Of a stretch of DNA of 64,000 bases, positions 18,471 to 25,807 are shown piece after piece. The notes under the pieces were generated by a model. It was not told where the DNA came from. It saw nothing but the letters and a program-made list of their open reading frames with translations, and made no database searches. The stretch covers positions 682,001 through 746,000 of the forward strand of contig NZ_LRUE01000015.1 of assembly GCF_001550135.1 (NCBI RefSeq). Direction: 5' to 3'. A program made the position numbers and the translations under genes. Numbering within the stretch: position 1 is the first letter of the stretch; the number at the start of each line of letters is the position of its first letter. This DNA is from Pseudoalteromonas shioyasakiensis (GTDB lineage: Bacteria > Pseudomonadota > Gammaproteobacteria > Enterobacterales > Alteromonadaceae).

Positions 18471-18725
18471 CTAAGAAACTTGAGAGGTCAATTTAACGTA
18501 TTTCTCAGCCAGCTCATCTAAAGTTTCACGATGATTTGGATCTGGCTTAATGCAATCAATAGGACACACACTCACACATGTAGGATTATCGTAATGTCCA
18601 ACACACTCAGTGCATTTATTTGGATCTATTTGATATATCTTCGCGCCCATATATATAGCCTCATTCGGGCACTCAGGATCACACATATCACAGTTAATAC
18701 ATTTGTTATTGATGAGTAATGCCAT
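18471..18725 (-). CDS. yfhL: YfhL-type 2[4Fe-4S] ferredoxin
   Basis: An 84-residue bacterial-type ferredoxin. The first cluster motif is CINCDMCDPECP; the second is CTECVGHYDNPTCVSVCP, with the loop insertion typical of the YfhL/Allochromatium type with low redox potential. It transfers electrons in the cytoplasm; partners are not known. A short charged tail follows. An exact FNR-type box lies about 110 bp upstream, suggesting oxygen control. Confidence 0.93.
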   Translation of the reverse strand: MALLINNKCINCDMCDPECPNEAIYMGAKIYQIDPNKCTECVGHYDNPTCVSVCPIDCIKPDPNHRETLDELAEKYVKLTSQVS

Positions 18726-18836
18726 GACACACCTTTAAGCACGATGATGGAGTATTGCCTTTAAAAGCTAATATAGATTTCAAAAAGCAGCGAAAATTGC
18801 AGCCGCGTAATATAGATTGCTGCGAATGAAGTTTCT

Positions 18837-18850
18837 TTGATCTGGATCAA
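18837..18850. promoter_or_regulatory. Perfect FNR-type binding site TTGATCTGGATCAA
   Basis: Matches the FNR/EtrA consensus TTGAT-N4-ATCAA exactly. It is centred about 118 bp upstream of the yfhL start on the minus strand, and no plus-strand gene follows it, so yfhL is the best candidate target. Binding is inferred. Confidence 0.6.
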
Positions 18851-19271
18851 GTTTAAAAGTAGTTAAGATTCTCCAAGAGAGATATTACAGAACTAATGCA
18901 CTGGGATTATCTATCGAACCAAGCTATGTGACGAAATAAGTGAGGGGTTTTATGGTGACTAGATGAGTTTTCGGTATGGGCAGAGTCTTAAGGGCATAGC
19001 TCGTTTATGGACAAAGGTGCGATCGAGGATTTAATCGTAACGCTCCGCAAGCCTGTTGTAGGCGCGAAGTGGCTAAAATTTATAAATTTTAGCCAGGTAG
19101 TGAAAATAAGTATTTAGCGGCTTGTTATGTATTTTCTTTAAAAGAATACTCTTCTATTTCACTTACAGAGCGTAGGGTAATCTCTGGGAAGTCCACACAA
19201 ATACGCAGGCTATAGGGAGCCTGCGTGTTTGTTTCCCAACGAGCACTAATGAGCGACTAAAGAGGTTGCTT
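18851..19271. other. Gene-free stretch with a palindrome and a terminator-like hairpin
   Basis: No credible gene. It holds a perfect 24-bp palindrome at 19071-19094 (arms GGCTAAAATTTA/TAAATTTTAGCC) and a 9-bp hairpin at 19203-19226 (ACGCAGGCT/AGCCTGCGT) with a T-rich flank on the plus side and weaker on the minus side. The hairpin could end the minus-strand gene at 19272. Confidence 0.6.
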
Positions 19272-19904
19272 TTAAACCACTTGCTCTGCACTACCTCTCA
19301 AGGTTTTTGGAATATAGCGAATTAATTGTTCATAACTTTGAATAGTTAAACGCTGCTTTGGGAACTCATGTAGTTGAATATTTAAGTACTCAGTTTTTGA
19401 AACTGGTTTAGCCATACGCTTCAGAAAGCCCGGAGTACTTTCTGAAAACAAACCACTTTCTAATGTAACAGCCGAGATTTCTTGCCAGGGAATAAACAGG
19501 TTTTTATGACCAAACTTAAAGGGAAAAAGCACTCTTAAATAAAGCCCCCTGTTATTTGCTGCAACCTTTAAGATTCCGTTATGTCGTATTTTACCAATAT
19601 ACCCACTTCCAATTCGGAAGCTTTCTTCTAAACCCCAGTCATTATTTTTTCTGTATCTTTTAGCTAAGTTTTGCCAGCCACTTTCTTTTCCTAGTCCATA
19701 ACAAACTCCAAACCAACCAACTACAAAAACAACATAAAACCAGTTTGAAGTGAAAAAAGACGATAAAACTGTCTGAGAGTAGATCACATACTCTTGAACT
19801 AAAGGAGATATTTCACCTCCAATTCCCACGTAGATGAATAGAACAAAAAACGAAAGAAAAGAAATAGTCCAAATCAATCCAATAAATTTAAAAACAATCT
19901 TCAT
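19272..19904 (-). CDS. Hypothetical membrane protein with C-terminal PH-like domain
   Basis: A 210-residue protein. Two transmembrane segments (about 5-27 and 53-73) precede a soluble part (FRIGSGYIGKIRHNGILKV, then LYLRVLFPFKFGHKNLFIPWQEI) with the strand pattern of PH-like domains found in orphan proteins of integron cassettes. Function unknown. AAGGAAAG lies before the ATG. The start follows a TTAGGAC-like motif by about 25 bp, an attC-core-like position, but the match is weak. Confidence 0.65.
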   Translation of the reverse strand: MKIVFKFIGLIWTISFLSFFVLFIYVGIGGEISPLVQEYVIYSQTVLSSFFTSNWFYVVFVVGWFGVCYGLGKESGWQNLAKRYRKNNDWGLEESFRIGSGYIGKIRHNGILKVAANNRGLYLRVLFPFKFGHKNLFIPWQEISAVTLESGLFSESTPGFLKRMAKPVSKTEYLNIQLHEFPKQRLTIQSYEQLIRYIPKTLRGSAEQVV

Positions 19905-19961
19905 ACTTTCCTTGTGTCCTAATCAGCTTGCGGGCGACATAATTTTTTATATACGAGTTTA

Positions 19962-20198
19962 TTACAACCTATCAAATTTCATTACTCTGTAAAACTCACC
20001 AGAATTAGAGCATTTATAGTTGCTACCATTTAAACCTCCGCCTTTGATCTTAACGAGAGTTTTGTCTTCGAAATAACACGTATTCAAAGTGGACGTGAAT
20101 ATAGCCTCACCTCTGAAATGATTAAAACCACCATTAATGGAGGCACCATTTTCAGTCATCTGTGATATTGCAGTTACAAACTTTAATTTTCGAGACAA
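19962..20198 (-). CDS. Hypothetical protein, probably 5'-truncated
   Basis: A 78-residue frame from a TTG codon; the frame stays open upstream through the attC-like element to about 20313 with no good start. The C-terminal part (GGFNHFRGEAIFTS, CYFEDKTLVKIKGGGLNGSNYKC, read in two parts) looks like real protein with glycine-rich turns and two cysteines. The natural N-terminus, probably a signal peptide, is not in frame, so this may be a decayed or frameshifted cassette gene. Confidence 0.4.
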   Translation of the reverse strand: MSRKLKFVTAISQMTENGASINGGFNHFRGEAIFTSTLNTCYFEDKTLVKIKGGGLNGSNYKCSNSGEFYRVMKFDRL

Positions 20199-20218
20199 GT
20201 GCAGAAATCTTCCATAAG

Positions 20219-20316
20219 TATCAAGGCTTCGATAAGGGGCTAAAAATTGTTTGCTAAATGTTGAGGAGCCAAAACAGCAAACTGTTTTTTGTCCTTGTTT
20301 ATTAGATTGTTAGGGC
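20219..20316 (-). repeat. attC-like integron recombination site
   Basis: An imperfect long palindrome: left arm 20241-20255 (TAAAAATTGTTTGCT) pairs with right arm 20276-20291 (AGCAAACTGTTTTTTG) with a two-base mismatch, around an asymmetric loop. On the minus strand it begins GCCCTAAC, close to the RYYYAAC core, and contains the AGCCCCTTA box before a degenerate opposite core. The layout matches attC sites of marine chromosomal integrons. The rest of 20317-20578 shows no gene, but two more TAACAA-TTAAAG starts (near 20357 and 20577) hint at decayed neighbours. No integrase gene is present. Confidence 0.55.
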
Positions 20317-20578
20317 TACTTTTACCCAAATGGTGATTTAAAGCAACTACGTTTATACTCTTTAATTGTTATATCAGCACTGAAGAGACTTTAAGGCTTA
20401 ATTTAGCTTCGCTTACTAACTCTTCTGAAAGAGCCAAGAACCTGAAGCTGATATTTAGTTCAATGTCTGCGCCCATTTGGTCTGTCCCTAGATGCATAAG
20501 AATTTGATAGTGCGAGTTACATATTTTTCTGCTTATTCGGAATGCGAAAAGGCTACAGCAATACGCAGCTTTAATTTG

Positions 20579-20893
20579 TTATGCAACTTCCAACCACAAA
20601 TCAATATTGAATTCCTTTAGGTGTTTTTTAATTGCACCAATTAGATTAATAATTTCTTGTTCAGGCATTACTTGGGCTTTGATATAAATATCGCTATTAC
20701 CCTGACCATACTTGGATATCCACTCATCGGAGAAGATGGTATCCGTATAACTTTGAATCTTAGTTTTCAGAAGTTGTTCGTGATACTCACAATCCCTTAG
20801 TGCACTTGACAATACAATAACCAAATCGACACCACCATCTTTTCTTTCTCCAACGATATCGATTTTATCTAAGTTCTCAATAGGGTCATCCAT
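20579..20893 (-). CDS. DUF6572-like hypothetical protein
   Basis: A 104-residue protein beginning MDDPIENLDKIDIVG and continuing DLVIVLSSALRDCEYHEQLLKTKI. The DKIDxxG start followed by a strand and an L-x-x-K-I helix resembles DUF6572 proteins of unknown function, often found as orphans. It ends in KHLKEFNIDLWLEV. The minus-strand stop runs into GCATAACAAATTAAAG, a form used at the beginning of attC sites. A ribosome site AAGGAA is about 10 nt upstream. Confidence 0.65.
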   Translation of the reverse strand: MDDPIENLDKIDIVGERKDGGVDLVIVLSSALRDCEYHEQLLKTKIQSYTDTIFSDEWISKYGQGNSDIYIKAQVMPEQEIINLIGAIKKHLKEFNIDLWLEVA

Positions 20894-20982
20894 GTTCAGA
20901 TTCCTTAAGTTACGTGATATTCAAGTCTTTGTGACATGCGGTTTGTCAGGCAAGAGCAAAGCAACTGGTTTTGTCAGCGCTT

Positions 20983-21270
20983 TTAATTTGCCTTGCTATA
21001 TGCAAGTGACACAAATTTCATTATGTCATCTAGCAATATTAGTATTGCAAAGCTAATGATTAAAACAATTAAATAGTACAAATTATAAGGTGACCAACTA
21101 GCAAGTAGTGTGGCTTTATCACTATCTGATAAACAAGACTCTAAGATGCCATTTAAGCAGCGTTTTTGAGCTAAAATGAACTGCTCACTACTTCTATATG
21201 ACATTCCAAACATAGTACTTGTGTAGCCTAATATGCCAAACAAGAGTCCTTTCAAAATCCTTTTATACAT
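20983..21270 (-). CDS. Hypothetical small membrane protein
   Basis: A 95-residue protein with two predicted transmembrane segments (about 8-24 and 66-84) and a loop with two cysteines (KRCLNGILESCLSDSD). No family recognised. It is the first of the row of orphan minus-strand genes downstream of the third PAS chemoreceptor gene, separated from the next by about 90 bp that includes a TGACAAA-rich stretch. Confidence 0.55.
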   Translation of the reverse strand: MYKRILKGLLFGILGYTSTMFGMSYRSSEQFILAQKRCLNGILESCLSDSDKATLLASWSPYNLYYLIVLIISFAILILLDDIMKFVSLAYSKAN

Positions 21271-21356
21271 TGATTAGACACCCTAAACCTTCATGTGAAT
21301 ATAATTTTATAGTGATCTTCCCCTGAACAACTACTCCTTTATTCGATAACCCTTTA

Positions 21357-22655
21357 CTAAAGATTCGTTTTAAATTGACTGACGGCCTCAACCACTTCTT
21401 TAGCACCTTTTTGAATATCATCGATTACACTTCCTGCGCTATTAGATAACTCTAATGCATCTTTTGCTTCTACTAGACTAGATTCAATTTGAGTTACCGC
21501 ATCTTGTGTTAGTACTTTATTTTCCGTCACGACACCTATTATCTGCTCAGTAGCGGCACTCGTTCTTGAAGCAAGCTGCCTCACTTCATCAGCCACAACA
21601 GAAAAACCGCGTCCTTGCTCTCCAGCTCTTGCAGCTTCTATTGCAGCATTGAGAGCAAGAAGATTAGTTTGGTCTGCAATACCTTTAATACTATCGACCA
21701 AGTCAGCTACTTTAGCTGACTGTACATCTAATTTATTGATACCTTCACTGGCTGTTTCGAGTTTCTTAGAGAGGGCTTTCATCGTTGATATTGTTTGCTT
21801 AACAACTTCTAAACCGTTTTCTGCATCTGCGTCTGTTTGCTTTGAAATATCGTAAGCAATCTCTGCAGTCTGTGAGATTGCTTGCTCTCTTTTCATTTGT
21901 TCTGTAATGACAGTCGCGAACTTAGCAACTTTATATAAATCACCATTGTCGTCATGAATTGGGTTATATGAGGCTTCAAGCCATACCTCATTACCGTGGC
22001 TATCAATCCTTTTAAAACGGTCTGAAATAAAGCGCCCTTGCTTCAGCTCAGACCAAAACTGTTTATAAGCACTCGATTCAACTTCATGTGGATCACAAAA
22101 CATGCTGTGGTGCTTTCCTAATATTTGATTTTGAGAGTACCCCATGGCTTTCAAAAAGTTATCGTTAGCATTGAGTATTATGCCATCCAGGCTAAATTCA
22201 ATCACAGCAGAAGAGCGACTGAGAGCAGTAAGCATATCTTCTTTCTCTCTTGATTGAGATATAGTTCTTGTCAGTTCAGCTGAATACACGGCAAGTTCGC
22301 CATTTATTGGTTGTAAAATGCTCCTGAGCCACAGTTCACGACCTGTATTAGTTTGTAATTGTAAGGCGCCGTGCCAATGGTTTAACTTATTTATTGCCGA
22401 GAGTAATTTTTGTGTGTGGGGTTTATTAATTGATTTTTTTAAGAGCAAATCATTTAAGTTTTTACCAACTAGATCATTCGCTTGAAGGTCTAGCGCTGCT
22501 GCAAATCGCTCATTTACTTCAATGATGGTGCTATTTTTGTTCAGCAGAAAATACAACATCTCTTCTTTGAGCTCATGCTTTATATTTTCGTATTCAGCAG
22601 CCTGCTCTTTTAAATAAATATTTTCGGATAACAGTTTGCGATTAGTAAACCACAT
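21357..22655 (-). CDS. Soluble PAS-PAS chemoreceptor, BdlA-like (paralogue 3 of 3)
   Basis: A 432-residue cytoplasmic transducer starting [21 protein letters not shown] 1 (about 30-125) is the most divergent part; PAS 2 (about 140-250) holds [20 protein letters not shown] and [19 protein letters not shown]. The MCP domain keeps [20 protein letters not shown] (Asp in place of the usual Glu) and [19 protein letters not shown]. It is in the same direction as the copy at 17043-18362, so the orphan patch between them is flanked by direct repeats. Confidence 0.9.
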   Translation of the reverse strand: MWFTNRKLLSENIYLKEQAAEYENIKHELKEEMLYFLLNKNSTIIEVNERFAAALDLQANDLVGKNLNDLLLKKSINKPHTQKLLSAINKLNHWHGALQLQTNTGRELWLRSILQPINGELAVYSAELTRTISQSREKEDMLTALSRSSAVIEFSLDGIILNANDNFLKAMGYSQNQILGKHHSMFCDPHEVESSAYKQFWSELKQGRFISDRFKRIDSHGNEVWLEASYNPIHDDNGDLYKVAKFATVITEQMKREQAISQTAEIAYDISKQTDADAENGLEVVKQTISTMKALSKKLETASEGINKLDVQSAKVADLVDSIKGIADQTNLLALNAAIEAARAGEQGRGFSVVADEVRQLASRTSAATEQIIGVVTENKVLTQDAVTQIESSLVEAKDALELSNSAGSVIDDIQKGAKEVVEAVSQFKTNL

Positions 22656-23113
22656 TAGGTATGTTCCTTTGGATTATGAACTCAAGATTTGAGTAATTTT
22701 TATCATAATACAAATATAATTGCTTATTAATAGTACATTAAGATGAATGGGTACAAAGAGAGGTTAAAAACCAGGACGTTAACTCAGAACTCCAAACTTT
22801 GTTTTAAACAACACTTTCACACAAGTATAGTTCCGTACCTTATTGACCTAGGGTGATTTACTCGCGCGTTGATAATCTCTGATGAATTGAGGTTTTGATG
22901 TACTCATGCGTTTCCAAGTTAGTGTTTGACCCAACACTAACTTGGCTTGATGATAACGAATGGTTAGTAACACAGATAAGTTTCATTGCTGTGTTACGAA
23001 ATACTTAAAGTGAAAATCGAGAAAAAAATGAGTAGCCTCGTTGCGTCATGAGCAAGCCCTAATAAATCCGAGTATAGGATTTCAAGGCTTATCTATGGTG
23101 ACCTAACTAAACT
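22656..23113. other. Gene-free stretch with two inverted repeats
   Basis: No gene found. A perfect 13-bp inverted repeat CCAAGTTAGTGTT/AACACTAACTTGG at 22914-22945 (6-nt loop) is followed by a 9-bp one GTAACACAG/CTGTGTTAC at 22967-22997 (13-nt loop). Neither has a T-tract, so they are not typical terminators. Confidence 0.6.
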
Positions 23114-23665
23114 TTACTTTTTTAAAGGCAACATACGTTTTAAGGTATTATCAGCCAAAATGTAATGATGGAATAATGCAGCTGCGGCATGCAAGCCTAT
23201 TAAGTAATAACCTACTTCACCCACAGTCTCGTGTATTTCTTTGATAGTTTTAGCAAGATCTTTATTTTCACTTGCTAATGGAGGTAGCTCTAAGCCAAAA
23301 AATGGCACTGGTTTACCAGCCATACTCAATATCAGCCAACCTGCTATTGGCATTGCAATCATGAAGACATAGAGCGCTAGGTGCACAAGTTTGGCTAATG
23401 TATTTTGCCACATTGCAGGCTCAGGTTTTATTGCAGGCGTTGAGCCTGCCAGCACACGCGCCACTAACCTTATAACTACTAGAGCTAAAACAGATAAACC
23501 CAACATAAAATGCCACATTTTAAAAGCGTCGCGGGTTTCAGTGCCTTTATCAAATAACTCGCGTAATTCAATACTGCCAAACACTGTCACGATTAAAATA
23601 AACATAAGCCAGTGCAATACAATCGAGAACGAACTGTAATGAGTCGTTGTATTTTTAATCTTCAT
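23114..23665 (-). CDS. Cytochrome b561 family protein
   Basis: A 183-residue inner-membrane cytochrome b with four transmembrane helices (about 12-32, 50-70, 88-108, 150-170). Heme-ligand histidines are in IVLHWLMF, MWHFMLGL, KLVHLALYV and GLHAAAALFHHY. The family (CybB/YodB) moves electrons between the quinone pool and periplasmic acceptors, in some bacteria to relieve superoxide. It stands alone; no dedicated partner is adjacent. Confidence 0.92.
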   Translation of the reverse strand: MKIKNTTTHYSSFSIVLHWLMFILIVTVFGSIELRELFDKGTETRDAFKMWHFMLGLSVLALVVIRLVARVLAGSTPAIKPEPAMWQNTLAKLVHLALYVFMIAMPIAGWLILSMAGKPVPFFGLELPPLASENKDLAKTIKEIHETVGEVGYYLIGLHAAAALFHHYILADNTLKRMLPLKK

Positions 23666-24116
23666 AATGCCCCTTTCGTAAAACGCGTTCAGATAACTGC
23701 TAAATTTATACGTGATATAGACTCACAATTACGCTATCCTTTGAACGCTCTTGCTGTAATGATCTAAAACAAAAAATGAGCTATCTTAAATTATCTTGTT
23801 TACTTATTAGCGAAACTTTACTGTACTTGTTTAAACTTAAAATAAACTTAAGTCATTTAATTATATAAGCTTACTACTCTTTATAGCCCTCAAGATCCAC
23901 CTTACATTATCGCAAGCAATACCCAGTTTATTGCCCCAACTGACATGCATATTTACGAACAACTCTCACCATCTACTTCTATTTGAGTTCGTAGACTTTG
24001 AAATAAAACTCTCTGAACATTACAGTGAAAATTAAAATCCAGTTTTTCGATTGCAACAATCTTTTTATTCCATTTTAAAGATTGAAAATAATGAGCAATA
24101 CTAAACTCATCAAATT
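23666..24116. other. AT-rich gene-free stretch
   Basis: Lies between the divergent cytochrome b561 gene and the DUF2061 gene, so it must contain both promoters. No clear operator, hairpin or frame was seen. Confidence 0.5.
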
Positions 24117-24137
24117 ATGAGAGTTAGGGTATTCAAA

Positions 24138-24350
24138 ATGATTAAGACAGTTACTTTTGCAATGATGCACTTCGCAATCGCTTTTACAGTGACTTACTTT
24201 TTAACCGGTAGTTTTTTAATTGGCGGCTTGGTTGCTATTGTTGAGCCAGCTGTGAACACTGTTGCGTTTTACTTCCACGAAAAAGTATGGCGTAAAGTTG
24301 AAACTCAGAATAACTTTAAACAAGATTCAGATGGGATAATGTTTGCATAA
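24138..24350 (+). CDS. DUF2061 small membrane protein
   Basis: A 70-residue protein with the family form: MIKTVTFAMMHFAIAFTVTYFL-type first helix, GSFLIGGLVAIVEPAVNTVAFYFHEKVW (shown here in two pieces: GSFLIGGLVAIVEPAVN and TVAFYFHEKVW). The motif E-P-x-x-N-T-x-x-x-x-x-H-E is diagnostic of DUF2061. Function unknown; inner-membrane location is expected. The ATG at 24138 is preferred to the in-frame one at 24117 because it fits the family length. Confidence 0.85.
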   Translation: MIKTVTFAMMHFAIAFTVTYFLTGSFLIGGLVAIVEPAVNTVAFYFHEKVWRKVETQNNFKQDSDGIMFA

Positions 24351-24693
24351 GAATTAACTAGATTGAATTGGCTCACAAACCAACGAATATCCCCATATTA
24401 CACCTCGAACTGTAAATTAAGCTTTGCCACTAGAGCCGGTGGCAGAGCTTCAGAGCAAAAAGGCTAAAGCTGTTTTTAATTATTAGCCGAAATTAACGAG
24501 CCCTTTTAATACTTCTTGTAAAAGAGCTCAAAACTCCCTTCCCTAGATGCATGATAATTAAAACTAAACAAAATAAACATATAACCTTGAATTAAATAAA
24601 AAAAGAAAATTAATCCATTCTTTTTTCATTAAATATAACCCCCTAAAAGCAAGGTTAAGCCCTTTCAATTTAGAGCTAATACTCAAATTAGGC
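24351..24693. other. Gene-free stretch with hairpins
   Basis: Contains a 12-bp stem AAGCTTTGCCAC/GTGGCAGAGCTT (24419-24450, one G-T pair), which may end the DUF2061 transcript, and an 11-bp stem GAGCCCTTTTA/TAAAAGAGCTC (24498-24529, one mismatch). The stretch near 24500-24555 resembles 20400-20500, including the shared CCCTAGATGCAT, so it may be a diverged intergenic element. A minus-strand frame at 24564-24815 is not believed. Confidence 0.5.
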
Positions 24694-24721
24694 TTGCAAT
24701 TATCACTTTTCAGCTTACACT
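24694..24721 (+). promoter_or_regulatory. Candidate promoter of the reductase-desaturase operon
   Basis: TTGCAA (24694-24699), a 16-bp spacer and TACACT (24716-24721) give a plausible sigma-70 promoter just before the operator at 24735-24752. Confidence 0.45.
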
Positions 24722-24734
24722 TGCGCGCCAGGTG

Positions 24735-24752
24735 AGCGTACACTTGTAAGCT
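24735..24752. promoter_or_regulatory. FabR/DesT-type operator AGCGTACACTTGTAAGCT
   Basis: An imperfect palindrome (AGCGTACA-CT-TGTAAGCT, one mismatched pair) of the form used by FabR, the TetR-type repressor of unsaturated fatty acid genes. A related half, AGCTTACACTTG, is at 24712-24723. It ends 11 bp before the reductase ATG. No fabR gene is in the window; assignment rests on sequence form and on the genes it precedes. Confidence 0.55.
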
Positions 24753-24763
24753 AAAGGCGAAAA

Positions 24764-25807
24764 ATGAGAGCGTTATTAAATTCATTATCAAAACATTTAT
24801 TGCATCATCAGTCATGGGCAGGATACTGGGAGCCTGTGATTCAGTGCTTTAAACCAGGCTGGCGCGAAGGCTACTTTCGTGCACAAGTAAAACATGTACA
24901 GGTGTTTGCTGAACAAAGCGTTGAGTTGATTATAGAGCCAGAGAAAACATGGCCAGTTCATCAAGCAGGCCAGCACATTGCGTTAACAATCCAAACGAAT
25001 GGTCGAATGCTAACGCGTGTATTTACAATCGCAAGCGAACCACAATTGGCAAGGCAGCAGCGACAAATTCGTTTATTGATCCGCAGCCAAGAGTTCGGCG
25101 CATTTACATCAAAGCTAATAAATTTGAGGCTAGGGCAATGGCTTAATATTTCTGAGCCTAAAGGCCAGTTTGTTATACCAAATACCGCGCGCTCTTTAAT
25201 CATGCTTGCCGGTGGCTCAGGCATTACGCCATTTATAGCCATGCTTAAATCTTTACCTGCAGATAGCAAACACACTATAACCCTGCTTTACTATGCAAAG
25301 CCGAACAGCCACTGGCTTAAAGATGAGCTTGAGCAACTAAAGCAATCACTGAGCAATTTTGATTATCACTTACTTGAGCGCAACAAAGATGGCGATGCGA
25401 CGACATGGCTGACAAAAAATGCGCATAAACACTGGTTAGTGTGCGGCCCAGCTGCTTTGTATAAGCAAGCAGCCGCTTTAGCTAAGCAATTAGATACGCC
25501 TATCGACAGTGAGCATTTCAGTGCAGTCCCTGCAGTTTTAGCAACCTCTGATAAGCACGAACTAACACTCACTCATCAGGGCAAAACATTCACGATTGAT
25601 AACCAACAAACCTTACTGTCCCACTTACAAGCGAATGAACAGCCGGTGTCAGTTGGCTGTGGTATGGGAATTTGCCATCAATGCCAATGCGTTAAAAAGC
25701 AAGGCATCGTACGTGATATTCGCACCGGTGAGCTCTCTGATAGCTCAGAGCAGTTAATTCAACTTTGTATATCGCAACCAGTCAGTGACGTGGAGTTATC
25801 AGCATGA
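24764..25807 (+). CDS. Ferredoxin reductase with fused [2Fe-2S] domain, electron donor to the desaturase
   Basis: A 347-residue flavoprotein. After a short N-terminal helix come an FAD-binding beta-barrel (LTRVFTIASEP, R-x-[YF]-[TS]-type motif, about residue 80), an NAD(P)-binding domain (MLAGGSGITPFIAML; WLVCGPAALY) and a C-terminal plant-type ferredoxin with CGMGICHQCQC and a later CIS cysteine, giving four cluster ligands. It moves electrons from NADPH to the desaturase. ATGA overlap with the desaturase gene means translational coupling. Counterparts are the DesC/desaturase-partner reductases of Pseudomonas. Confidence 0.92.
   Translation: MRALLNSLSKHLLHHQSWAGYWEPVIQCFKPGWREGYFRAQVKHVQVFAEQSVELIIEPEKTWPVHQAGQHIALTIQTNGRMLTRVFTIASEPQLARQQRQIRLLIRSQEFGAFTSKLINLRLGQWLNISEPKGQFVIPNTARSLIMLAGGSGITPFIAMLKSLPADSKHTITLLYYAKPNSHWLKDELEQLKQSLSNFDYHLLERNKDGDATTWLTKNAHKHWLVCGPAALYKQAAALAKQLDTPIDSEHFSAVPAVLATSDKHELTLTHQGKTFTIDNQQTLLSHLQANEQPVSVGCGMGICHQCQCVKKQGIVRDIRTGELSDSSEQLIQLCISQPVSDVELSA

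Noticed and set aside
18726..21300. A full integron platform
   Set aside because: No integrase gene and no primary attI site are visible; only one convincing attC-like hairpin, so only a stray element is claimed.
24564..24815. Minus-strand 83-residue frame upstream of the reductase gene
   Set aside because: Crosses the proposed promoter and operator and the reductase start; no ribosome site and a composition expected from AT-rich DNA.
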